Origin: Oasisia sp. SBJ-2009
Lineage: Eukaryota > Annelida > Polychaeta > Sabellida > Siboglinidae
NCBI GenBank assembly: GCA_964017155.1
Contig: OZ024867.1
Location: 21,596,280-21,660,279, forward strand
DNA: 64,000 bases
Direction of reading: 5' to 3'
Shown: positions 26,018 to 37,847 of the stretch, piece by piece
Layout of the letters: every line of letters begins with the position of its first letter
How positions within the stretch are numbered: the first letter of the stretch is position 1
Position numbers and translations under genes: made by a program
The notes under the pieces: generated by a model
What the model was told of the DNA's origin: nothing
Databases searched by the model: none
The model's input: the letters and a program-made list of their open reading frames with translations, nothing else

Positions 26018-26245
26018 TTATGTGGGACAGTGCTCCTGCTGATATTGTTGACTTAATGACTCGGAATCATGGCTAGTTTGCTGAAAATGACAAGTCAGAT
26101 GTTTGTTTCTACCAGAGCTTTGTGTTAAGCCAACATTGAAAATAACATATATACATAATAGAATACAACATACAAATTCAGCCTTAGCCTATATAATTCT
26201 AAACATTTTACTATAAGCAAAGGTGAGGGAAACCAACCACATGCA
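26018..26245 (+). repeat. Direct repeat, left copy
   Basis: Begins TTATGTGGGACAGTGCTCCT and ends near GGTGAGGGAAACCAA. Nearly identical to 26719-26937 (701 bp apart). Could be tandem duplication or terminal repeats of an element; no coding content in between is recognised. Confidence 0.75.
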
Positions 26246-26718
26246 GGTAGAATAACCCTGTAACCAAATCCTTATGCAGAAGGGGAAAGCGTCATAGCGC
26301 CCCAAAACCCCGTTTTTGTATACAGTAATCCCTAAAATTATCAAACACAGCATTATGACATAGAACACCGCATTGTATATCCTGCTCATCAAGCATCAGT
26401 GATGTAATTTTTAACACCAAACATAATTGAATCCCCCAGGTGTAGACGGGGTAGGTGGGTGGGAACAAGAGATTAGTATACAATCTAATCACTATTAACG
26501 CAGGATATAATAATATATTTCAAGTAATAAAACAGTTCAATAATGTAAGCGATAAGTGTTCTACCTTGTACTCGTGCTGAATTCAAGTGGGAAGCTAAAA
26601 TGGCGCGGAGCTCCTTTTGTACCCTACGATCACGTGACTTACTTTACGGTAACACTTGAACGTAGGAGTCGGTCACACTGCCCACATACAAGTCATTTGA
26701 TGTACATCATAATGTCGT

Positions 26719-26937
26719 ATTTATGTGGGACAGTGCTCCTGCTGATATTGTGGACTTAATGACTCGGAATCATGGCTAGTTTGCTGAAAATGACAAGTCA
26801 GATGTTTGTTTCTACCAGAGCTTTGTATTAAGCCAACATTGGAAATAACATATATACATAATAGAATACAATATACAAATTGAGCCTTAGCCTATATAAT
26901 TTACTACAAGCAAAGGTGAGGGAAACCAATCACACTC
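26719..26937 (+). repeat. Direct repeat, right copy
   Basis: See 26018-26245. This copy lacks about 10 bp near its end (TCTAAACATT in the left copy) and has several substitutions. Confidence 0.75.
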
Positions 26938-27282
26938 GGCCATTCAGAATGGCTCCCTCCCCCAAGTAGTATTTCAACAATACGACGTTGCATGTCGTCA
27001 CACCGAACCCACCAATTGCCGCGTAGTATTACAGACGTACGTAGTTGTATTTGTTGCGTGATAGTATTATTTTGTGATTGTAAATACCTGGATACTTTAG
27101 TCTCGTTCCACGCAACAGTGTCAGTAATTGTTCAGTGCTATTGGATTTCTGAAATTGCTCAGTTACACCGTTCAGTTTGAGTTGTGATATTAAAGTATGA
27201 AAACTAATGAAAAAAGTAGTCATTACATATTTACACAAACACGCACTCGACCATCGTAATTAACTGCATAGTTTACTCTCTG

Positions 27283-29871
27283 TTGACATCATTATATCCG
27301 ACATATTTATACAAACATCCAACAAACATCCATCTATGCGTCAACATGACATCTACAACTTACGACAATATCAAGATGGAAACACAGCTGTTACGGGAGC
27401 AACTGGCGAAGATGGAACTCCAATGTCTGGAGAAAGATTACAAAATTCTGGAGATTGATTTCGAAACTCAACAGGGAAGATCAGGCTGGACCATGGTTGC
27501 CTTTCGTGATTACGTGACGTTGAGGGTATGCAAACTGAGAGAGATACAAGACAAAAGGAGAGAGATCATGGAAGAAACGATCAGGAAAGATGTTGAAGTA
27601 CAGGAACGCAATGATACTCGACACAGGTCACCAAACATTGTTGGTGAAGAGAGATGGGAATTGTTTGAGAGTGACAATATGGAGTATAGGAACCCTTCAA
27701 AATCAACCGGTCATGGCAAACACCTTCATGACGCACATCGCCAGCATGATAAATATAGTTCCCGCACAAACGAGACAACTAGTGACACACTGGTTCACAG
27801 GTACACTCCTGTCGGCGTGAAACGTGAACCAGTGGGAGGACTACACCTTCACTCGTCAACAACTAGTGACACACTAGTTCGCATGTACGCTCCTGTCGGC
27901 GCGAAACGTGAACCAGCACTACACTGTCACTCGTCAACAGAAGACAACGCTACGTCATTTTCAAACAAGTTCAAGCCAAGTGTTGGCGGCAAATACTGAG
28001 GCAACGAAGTCACGACATCGAAACTTTCCAAACGTTGGTCAGACAGATAGCACTAGTGACGACGTGTCCCATAGACCGACGACGAAACAGTTGTCAGCAA
28101 TGTCTCCTGAAGTACATCCTAAGCGGTCAACCCTCTCTACCACGATCCCTTTGGTAGCATGCATGACCAAGGCGGAATCGAAACGTCTTCAGTGGGAGCG
28201 CGGACGATCGGAAGAAGCTAAACCACGGATGCACCCGGCGGCGGACCCACGGAGAGAAAAAGGTAACATGTTCATTGACACAGGAAACATGTTTTCAGAA
28301 TCCGTCACGCAATTTGATGATACTCATCTGGTGTCAGCACAAGCTCCAGTTCCTGATGCTGCAGCCGGCACGCTGGCGCCACCTGGTCAGACAGAAGTTG
28401 AGACGGTGCGGTTGTTTAGTGCGCCTCTGGGCACACGAGATGGCGGTCCTGGGCCATTAGACAGCACCTTGCGACGACAGAACATGGTCGACCATGTGAC
28501 ACACCACGAAATGGAGAAGGAGAAACGCCGGCGACATCTAGAGCTACAGGATTTCACCCGGAAACAAACGAAAGAGAAGGAACAGGCGCCGCGGACGGAA
28601 CAGGAACAGAAGAGCACCAGTACTCGAAGTCATTGCAACAGCGAAGTCGGTGATGATCCAAATGAACACGAGACCGAGACACACAGTGCTAAGTTTGACC
28701 GGCGAAGACGTCATCGTCACAAATCATGCGAGATTAGTCATCATGGTCAACACAGTCGAAGCAGGTACCGACACAATCGGCCTAGTCAGAAGCGAAGCCG
28801 TGACACTTGTGACAGTGCCATATCGCGACCGACGATCATCTGGAGACGGGAGGAAGCCACGTTATGAACCGCGACAACGCAGACGTCATTCACCAAGTGT
28901 CGTCAGAGATCGCTATCGAGGCAGAGGTCGTCGTCGACGATCGCGGTCACACATAAACAGTTATGATGACAGTAAATCAATGATGTTCGTGACCGTCATC
29001 GGTGTCACGAGTCATCAAAATGCAACACAGCGCCTGATAACGCACGTTTCAGCAGTGTGACGCCGAAGAAAGGAGTCGGTGTGTGCAACCTGCCAACTGG
29101 GGTGGACAGTAATCTATTGCCACAAACGACCAGCATCAAACCACTCCAAGGCTCTGTACAGGGATACCTTCGGACGGGTTTGCTTAGTTTACCTAGCACT
29201 GAAGAGAAAGAAAAAATGGATGGACACAAGGCAATGCTAGTCAATCTATTCACTGGCTTCCCAGATACACACTAGGCACAACCAGGTGATGTATAGAGTG
29301 TCAGTGACACAGACACTCAGACAAGTGTTGTGACAACTGCTTTGTCAGAGCACGGTGTCACGAGCGTGTCAAGTAGTGACTTGGTTCCAGGAAAAAGCGC
29401 TGCTGACACAGTGTGGGTGTCACCAGATAAATCAACTATGATGACCGTCAATGAGAGTCAGAAGAGGGTTGGTGTCCAGTGTTCCTCACTAAACTGGAAA
29501 GCTGTCATCATATGTCCAGACAGACTTACCGCAGACAAGCTGCGACACAGGAAGATGGCGCAACAACACAACGGAGTGACGTTTCCATGGCATCCACCAT
29601 GGCAATGAGGGCCACAGAGGAACCGTCGCGAATTCAGACAACATTTTAGCCGTACACAGGGAACATGGTCATACTGCCGTCTATATATGTGACACCTCGA
29701 GGCGTCCTTCTCTCCCCCGGCAGCGAGTTTGACAGTGAGACACACACCCGCATGCCTCTCACAGACCAACCTCTCAATCGCAGTGCTACAGTGATTGAGT
29801 ACCGCGGGCCTGTGAACCCCCCCACAGGACCAGATAAATGCCTCGATGCAAGTCTCTTGTACACTCCGTAG
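27283..29871 (+). pseudogene. Intronless, frame-broken ORF chain (coiled-coil and basic/RS-rich)
   Basis: Open stretches follow one another in different frames: 27346-27999, 27960-28867, 28860-29000, 29057-29275, 29330-29608 and 29665-29871. The first begins MTSTTYDNIKMETQLLREQ and is charged and helical, with a tandem repeat near its end (TSDTLVHRYTPVGVKREP, then TSDTLVRMYAPVGAKREP). The second has a KRLQWERGR motif and a charged helix around HHEMEKEKRRRHLELQ, then His/Arg/Ser-rich sequence. GC content is higher than in the flanks. I do not recognise the family. It could be a decayed gag-like region or a retrocopy of a coiled-coil gene; lack of introns favours retroposition. Confidence 0.45.
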
Positions 29872-30636
29872 AGACATCGCTTTGAACAACACTGAATTAG
29901 GTAGCCTGATCATGAGACACCTGTCGGTGTTCGTGGTTTAGGATGCATATATATTTTTGTGTGCATATAAACTGTGTATATAATATTTGCTATGGAGTTC
30001 AATTTAAGTTTTAGAAGTGGTGGGGTAGAAATTGTTGTAAACTTGTTAATAAGTACTATTTAAATGTCATAAATATTTTGCGGTGTCCGGGTTTAATTTA
30101 ATACGAAAATATATAAATAAAGATGTACTAACTGACATGTGGAATACATTTTTGTATTATAACTATTTGGTAGATATAACATTATTAGGTGCATATTGAT
30201 TATCTTTCCGTTACTTTTATGAATGGGAGGAATAGTAATAATGAAATACTCTATAACTATTTATATATCCAGCAGGTGGTCGGGTTCACATAAATGGGTA
30301 ATGGTAATTTAAATAAAAAATGAAATAACATCAATAATATAAAACAATTACATTTTTGTGAAACCTTTGTATGGTGGATTTGATTAACGGATCAAATTTG
30401 CATAAATATATATTTCTATTGTACTGTACACAGTGTAATGTGTACAAGTAAACTGAGACACCTGCCGGTGTTCGATTGTTGTACACGATGTAATGTAAGT
30501 AATTGTAACAAGTAACCTGATACACCTGCCTGTGTTCGGTTCAAAGTTGTGTATAATTGTAGACAAAATTCAGTAATTAATTAATCAATCGGTGTTCCTA
30601 TTAATACATAACATTTTTTTTATAATCGGGGGGAAT

Positions 30637-30885
30637 GTAGTGCGTAGCACACATGCAAATAGTCCACATCTATGCACCAGAATACACACACCAAGTAAGA
30701 CCGCATTACACCCTAACAATAGTCCGCACCCTATAAAAGCCACAACATCGCAATAGCCATTGTCCGAATCCAGCCGTCGTTACGCTACACCCTCACGAGG
30801 AAGTCGCGACGCCGGCCGTCGGAACGTCCCGCGACCATCGCGGCCTGTCAGCGCTGCACAAGTAAGTGCCGCGCACAATTCTAGT
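30637..30885 (+). repeat. Possible LTR with TATA box
   Basis: A G-rich polypurine-like run (CGGGGGGAA) is followed by TGTAGTGCGTAGCACACATG, and CCTATAAAAG lies at 30729 inside a locally GC-rich segment. After about 250 bp, sequence of the 17868-type repeat tail (TATCATTTACTTAAGACAC) resumes. This fits a 3' LTR of a retroelement containing the upstream ORF chain, but no matching 5' LTR was found. Confidence 0.33.
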
Positions 30886-31117
30886 ATCATTTACTTAAGA
30901 CACTTGTATGAGTACTAAGCATATTCATCTAAGAATAATTAGATTGGTGCACAGGTTTTTACTCTATACCCGTGTAAAGCTGAACAACTGTGAAAATAGT
31001 GAATTGTACGTGTTTCTTCTAAGACCTCACCCATTTACGAGCCGATGACGTGGCTGGGAAGCCATTTTTTACAAAGCATTGTTCGGCAGGCTACGACCTC
31101 GACTAACGAACTGCAAG

Positions 31118-31178
31118 ATGGCAAGACCTTTACGCTGTTTTCTCATCATCTTGATTGTGGCGCAGCACTTGGCTGAAT
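31118..31178 (+). CDS. Possible first exon with signal peptide
   Basis: ATG in a fair context (CTGCAAGATGGC) encodes MARPLRCFLIILIVAQHLAE, a textbook signal peptide, followed by a GTAAAT donor. The partner exon is not identified. A different signal-like exon and an EGF exon lie at 48-49 kb, but linkage is not shown. Confidence 0.4.
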
Positions 31179-31285
31179 GTAAATATGTTGTTTCTGCCTT
31201 ACGCTACAATAATATTAATATGTAGTTTTTATCAACTGTAGTTGAACTCGTTCAGCAAATCACTGGACCTTGCTACTACCGATTT

Positions 31286-31590
31286 TCAATACGAGTCAGT
31301 CATGAATAAAAACATGCCGATTTTGCCAATATATGAAGAAACATTTGCAAAGTATATCGGTCTTGAAAATATAACATATATTTCGGCAACAAAATTACAA
31401 AATATACACCGCGAGATGAAGTTGCGTGAACACATTTCCGTGTCGCAAGTCGAAAAAGTAACGTCATGGCCAATGCCAATGATGCAATGGTTGTAATAGT
31501 TAGAAGGTTTAACAAGATAACCATCCGAGAATGAATTCCAGGTGGCAAGTAGACAAGGAAGACGTCGGCGTATTGAGAATCCAACCCATA
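31286..31590 (-). mobile_element. LINE 3'-end remnant, inverted partner 1
   Basis: The minus strand reads RRRLPCLLATWNSFSDGYLV, matching the + strand product at 32385 (CRRLPCPHAVWNSLSDGNLV). The W-N-S motif is typical of LINE C-terminal domains. Both copies are short and broken. Confidence 0.5.
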
Positions 31591-32370
31591 AATCTATATT
31601 CAGCCCTTCTGAGGTATTCATGTCACATCATGTTGATTTAAACACGCCGTGCAGGGACCATTATGCAACGCCAACGGAGGCCAATGCGTATTTCGTGTAA
31701 TATAAGTTACTTTTTTAATGTACATGCACATATATGTATGTCCACAAACCTCATTTTAGATCTTCGTCAATCAGAATGTGTACTAAATTAGTTTTCCTTT
31801 CGGAAATAAATTCAGAGAGATGGTATATTGAGACCCTGCTACGTCCCCTCACGGCCACCTATGACAACAGAAGACTAGTGATATCCAATTGTGTAGATAT
31901 GAACAAGCAACAGCTTTATCTAGGTGATTTATTAAAACAATTTTGCATAGCGTTATTAGTATCATTGTCGTCGATGTTCATTTCATACATTTACCATTAC
32001 AACGGCATTGACAATGTCATTATGATATACAGGCTATTCATCTGCAGGCTTTTGATGAACCTGAAATCTCTTTCATTTCGAAACAAAAAACGTTAACATA
32101 TATACCACGGATTACTATTATAGTTATATAAAAGACTGGAGAGTTACACTCTGATATTTGTTAGATCTTTAGTAAATTACGTAGCTTTGTAATTCAGCTA
32201 GTTATGTCGGCCCCATACAGCGCGCACACTGACTAATTTTCCAAGAAGTTATTAATTATACAATTAATAAAACCTATATGAGGTTTGTGAACAAACATTT
32301 TGAAAAGTTGGACCCCTTTGGCGTTGCAAAACATCTACAAAAACCTACGAAGGGTGGAATAATATAATAT

Positions 32371-32576
32371 GTGTTAGACTCTCAATGTGCCGAAGGCTTC
32401 CTTGTCCACATGCCGTCTGGAATTCACTCTCAGATGGCAATCTTGTTAAATCTTCCGACTATTACACCCACAGCGATACCAGTTCGACAGGAATCGGAAA
32501 TTTGTTCAAACAACTTTGTCTCGCGGTGTATATGTTTTCGGCAAAATATATCTTTCATATCTTAAAATATAAATAA
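32371..32576 (+). mobile_element. LINE 3'-end remnant, inverted partner 2
   Basis: Encodes CRRLPCPHAVWNSLSDGNLV in one frame; about 190 bp are an imperfect inverted repeat of 31340-31590. The 0.8 kb between them has no recognised gene. Confidence 0.5.
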
Positions 32577-32579
32577 GTG

Positions 32580-33690
32580 TTACATATTTTAAACGTAATA
32601 ATGTTGAACGTTGCACGTATGCACGTATACTGGTTTTATGAGAATGATGTGGAGATTCAAGACCTCCTTGGTTGCAAGTGAAACACTTTCTGCCTTGGGC
32701 AAAATAACATTACATTTCAGGAGAAGCAGAAAGAATCGCAACGCGTCAAAGCTGAGACACAAAAGCAGATCAGAGTCACTACATAACAAGTGGTGGGAAG
32801 AGAAAGCCAAAATGATTAAATAATTTGCAGGAGACATAGGTAGGGACCCGACATGGTGCTTATGACGCTGAAGATGAACCTGGAGAAGAACTTTAAACAA
32901 GAACACCCACGAATTAGATTTAAGTAATTGACATGATGATGAAGGTAAATGGCACATTATAACATGCGTCATAAGACATTATATAAAAATACGTCACGAC
33001 GAATTCAAAGTTACCTTATTGTGTGAGTTAACAATCTTATAAAATTAAGCATAATGCATTAATGGTCAACAGGTGTCAGCCATAGCCCCGGGCTATGCCA
33101 TAGGCATAATACTGAATCATTCGAATCAAGAAAATAAGATAGAAAATATAAATGTTTGAATGAAATATGTGGCAGCGCTGTGTGCGTTAAATAAGGTTAC
33201 GTTAAATCAATTAAAAAAGCAAAGCATTCATATCAAAAAATCTGTGAAATGTAACAGTTGCACTTTTGAATGCAATTTACGTCTTAGCCTTCCGCAGCCT
33301 GATAGTGATACTGATAGTGTTACACTCATCTAGTTTTATAATCAGACAATGTTACATACCCATTTAAAATACAAGTTGCACGAACATAACCATATCACAT
33401 CACGCCTAATTGAACGTTCACATTACCTGCATCAACATCGGATTAAATGTATTATCATTAATTACGGTTAATCACACACAAAGGAGAGAGGTATTGGTAA
33501 ACTAACAAGACGCATTGCTTGAAATACAAGCGGTAAATCTAAAGAAGACGCGACACACGTCCTTTTGAAAATAATCTACCCAGCAAATTGGTGTGTGATG
33601 TAGGTCGTCAGGTAAACCAGAACAAATTGCATAGACCTGAAGCTTCGTTCCAGTAATGACGACTAGCATTTATTACAGCATTAACAAGTC
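32580..33690. other. Stretch without recognisable gene
   Basis: Short frames only; none with a recognisable domain or convincing splice context. Confidence 0.45.
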
Positions 33691-33691
33691 A

Positions 33692-33769
<78 letters not shown>

Positions 33770-33901
33770 CTCGGAGAACAAAACCACTTTTTCTCATTTT
33801 GCTTTTGTCATAGTGCCTTGCGGACGAAGAGATGCGGCTCTACTACACAGACTGCCACGCTGATATACGCAATATATTTGTACACACACACTCACACAAA
33901 C

Positions 33902-33965
<64 letters not shown>

Positions 33966-33990
33966 ACACACACACACAAACAAGCAAACA
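33692..33990. repeat. (TA)n and (CA)n microsatellites
   Basis: TA run at 33692-33770 and CA run at 33886-33978, separated by about 115 bp of unique sequence. Confidence 0.95.
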
Positions 33991-34289
33991 TTTTGTTTTC
34001 GCCAAATTGTAATTTACCAAGTAAATGTATGTGCACTTTCATTTATTTAGCTTCATTTATTTATTATATTTTCCAATTTACTGTGGTTGGTATCTGTATT
34101 TAATTACCTTGAATTTGCTGCCAAAATTTAAACAGCTATATAACAATGAAATAAAACGGGTATGTAATATCTCTGCTGCAGCGGAAGTAAGGTGCAGACA
34201 CGTGTTCCTTAATCGAAGCTATCTAAGAGTACAGCTATATTGTATAAGTATTGTCAAGCAATAGACACACAGTCTATGCATGTCCTGTA

Positions 34290-34720
34290 AAGCTAATTAT
34301 TCTTACCATCTATTAGTTATTGTTCTGAAATATGGGGAAACACATATCCTTCTAATGTCAATTGTCTTGTTGTACTCCAAGAGAGAGCAACAAGACTTCT
34401 GTTGGGCCAGGTCGTCTTAACTCCTCTTTTCCACAGATCGCATATATTAAAATTCCCAGATCTAGTGAAAATCAAAACAGCTTTGATTGTATATAAAGCA
34501 TATTAATTCATGTCACCAGCTAATATGCAAAAGCATTTTGTGAAAAACGATATCTAAGTAATAACACATCTTCAAAATAATTAGCTAAGCGCTGTTTCAC
34601 CTTAAATGTTAGAGCCATGGCCCTTTCCATGTATGGCATAAGTCTCTGGAATTCCTTGCACGTTGAACTACCTAACGTAAAAACAATACATTTTTCAGAC
34701 AGACGTACAAGACAATAACT
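34290..34720 (+). mobile_element. LINE reverse transcriptase C-terminal fragment
   Basis: The + strand reads SYCSEIWGNTYPSNVNCLVV, then ERATRLLLGQ, ILKFPDLVKIKTALIVYKAY, and after a shift GISLWNSLHVELPNVKTIHF. This is the same C-terminal domain as in the LINE at 36790-37479 (AEIWGNTYATN, LKIPDLVKLKTAIIMFKAY), so it is another copy of that family in the opposite orientation. Confidence 0.75.
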
Positions 34721-34799
34721 ATGAATGAATAAATATAATTGCAACTTCCATGGCAACTGATTCTGATAACTAATGTTTCTGTATTCTATGATTAAGTCC

Positions 34800-36700
34800 A
34801 TTTATTTTACAGTACTTAATCATATTAATGTGACTAAAGAACTAGTGGTTGTAGCACTACTTATATTTATATGGTTTTCTTTCTTATTCGTGTAAGCATT
34901 TAGGATGGGTGCAATATTTACATATCTAATGATTTCTTATATTATAAAATATTGTGTTCGGGGAAACATACTACTACAAATTGCTTTACTACTTGTGTAT
35001 TCCCTTCAAACAACATTATGTGTACAGCATGTTCGCACGGTTTTAATGTGTGTTGAATGCTGATTGAATAATTCATATTGAATTGAACGTGCTGCTTCCA
35101 GAATTAAAAATACATCGATTTCATATGAGTATGTTTGTAAGTATACCTGTTTATGACATAATACGATTCATGTATCACACTTTATAAATAAATAACGTTA
35201 TTGGTATTTTGCTGGGTAGATTATTTTCGAACGAACGTATGTCGTATGTCGTTTTAAATTACCGGTAACGTTTCGAGCGATGCGTGCGGGGATTACAAAA
35301 AATAATGATACTATACGCACACTGATGTCAAGTAAAGTACAGGTACTGAGAACATGTATTCATTTTGAAATTAACACAGTATGGGCGCATCGACGACGAA
35401 TTATTAATTAAGACAAAATAGTTAACAAACATTGTGGTGCGTCAGACTCAGACGTTTTCCTAATCTAGGCTATGCCTATGCCATGGCTATAGCAAGCCCG
35501 TTTGAATTAAACAGTCGTCAGTGGGACGCAAACATCAAAACAAGCAATCCCAATTTGTTCAATGTTACGCTCTTTTCATTGTAGAGGTACTAAATTATCA
35601 GTGAAGACATAACAGCTATTGCCTGTGCCATTTTGCCTGTATGCGTTCAACGTGTTGACATTTAAAGAAACCCACTGGCACTGACACTGTTTTATTTATA
35701 CTCAATAATATATTATATGACGTATAAATTAAATATATGTCGAAATCGTTTGATAAAACAACAGTTATGCTATTTTCATTGTTCATGCCATCAACGTAAT
35801 CTTCATTCAATTTATCAACGACATAATGTGATTATGTTGCACATTAAACATAATTAAGTGAAACAAATATAATTTATTGGCAACATCGGCTGAACTTGAA
35901 GTGTCACACTCATTAATCGCCACTGCTATAATTATTTCTCAACATTTAAGTTGTGTGATTGTATTTATGATGATATACACCTGTATTTATTTGTTATGAT
36001 GTGCTAGATGAGGGAACTACCACTGACATACAACAATAATGTCTTTAATGTAATGCTTCATTATGGTGATAATTACATTGCTACACAGTTTGGCATGTTC
36101 TACGGATAGCTGATTAGTTTCTGGACACTAACAGTGGCCTTATGTATTTGTAAAACAAAATGTTGTAGCTATTACTAAATTACAAATAGCAGACAATGGT
36201 ATTTTTAAGACCACCAGTATACTTTTGCAGACAAATAATAATGACTGCATTTTCACCATCGATTGTTGTTTTATTTTTAATTTGGCAACCTTGTTAATAA
36301 ATAAAAACGACTACAAACATATCTTATAAATTGTATGTGTATTATGATAATAAGCGTTTACATTATCTAATTTATAACATTTATCTAATTTGTATGCACA
36401 CATACGTTTTTACTATATTTACATTATATAGGTTATGTATGTGTATGTATCAACCGTATATGGGTTTCTACTTGAATTTAATTGAAATTTATTTTCAACA
36501 ACAACAACAATTACTACATTATACAGACAGTGCATACAATACCATTTGTTGAAAGAAAGGTAAACGAAGTACAATACTTATCATGTTTACCCTTATAATT
36601 GCTTAATTACATACATAAAGCATATGAACAGTGCAATAGAAGGTGCGACAACATTATTTACATGTATAGCCATACGACATGTAATCGAGAAAAAGACATT
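34800..36700. other. AT-rich stretch without recognisable gene
   Basis: Only short chance frames. No domain, exon pair or long repeat recognised, apart from a short (CAA)n near 36496 that may mark the 3' end of the neighbouring minus-strand LINE. Confidence 0.45.
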
Positions 36701-36789
36701 GTGATATTTATTGAAGAAGAAAAAACCTTTATAACAATAAACAATCTGAATGTTTAATTTAGTTATCTAATTTATGTTGGCAAAATAGT

Positions 36790-37845
36790 CTATGACTCAA
36801 ACACATAACTATTCAACAGTCTATCTGTATAACACTTTTTGAAATGATGAACATTTTTACAACTAATCAATGAATTATCGAGGGTGTTCCAAAGTTTAAC
36901 CCCAGTAACAGAAATACACACATTTTTTAAGTTAGTACGTACATAGATTTGCTTGAACTTACATTTATGCCTGAATGAATATCGTGATTCATGTATTCTG
37001 AATAATTTGTGTACATTCATTGGTAATATATAACGATATGCCTTAAACATAATTATAGCAGTTTTTAGTTTTACAAGATCTGGTATTTTAAGAATATGTA
37101 CATTGTGAAAGAGTAAGTTTGTGTGATCAAGTCTTTTGGCACCACAAATTAATCTTATAGCCCTTTTCTGTAATAAAACTAAACAATGAATATTTGTAGC
37201 ATATGTGTTACCCCATATTTCAGCACCATATATAATATAAGGCATTAAAAGAGAATAGTACAAAATATGCATACCATATTTGTTAATCAAGGAACTGGCT
37301 CTATACATAATAGCACAACATTTTGACAGTTTAGATCTTATTGATAAAATGTGACTTTTCCAGTTTAATTTGTCATCAATTACTACACCTAAAAATTGTG
37401 TGCAATTTACTCTATTGATTTTGTCTTTATTTATTCTAACACAAATATCTGCAGTTATTCTGCGATTACCAAAAATCATGTCTGCAGTTGTTCTAAACCA
37501 CCATTTAACATCCGAACAAGTTCATTAAAGTCTCTATCACAACATAATAGATTTGTATCATCAGCAAATAAAATATACTTGAACACTTGTGAGACTTTAC
37601 ATATGTCATTAATATACATGATAAATAATTTTGGTCCCAAAATGGAACCCTGACGGACACCACCCGATACATTTAGTATTTCCGAATGACAGTTATTCAA
37701 ACTGACAAACTGAGCACTTTCTATTTTCTATATAATTCTGAATCCATTCCTGTGCGACACCACTCAAACCATAGAAATGCAGTTTTTTGTACACAGTATA
37801 TCACGATCAACAGTATCAAAAGCCCTCTTTAGGTCAATAAATACT
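36790..37845 (-). pseudogene. Host LINE: reverse transcriptase, catalytic and C-terminal part
   Basis: Minus-strand pieces: VFIDLKRAF near 37840, VSGGVRQGSILGPKLFIMY, FKYILFADDTNLLCC (catalytic FADD), FLGVVIDDKLNWKSHI, AEIWGNTYAT and VKLWNTLDNSL. A frame change lies near 37479 and another near 37700. The family matches the + strand fragment at 34290-34720. Confidence 0.82.
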
Positions 37846-37847
37846 CC
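37546..37847. repeat. 302 bp flank duplication, left copy
   Basis: Identical to 41014-41315 except for three substitutions that I can see. It spans the host LINE reverse transcriptase from the first catalytic region to the ADD box. This copy keeps an FDTVD reading at the first catalytic motif. Confidence 0.9.
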
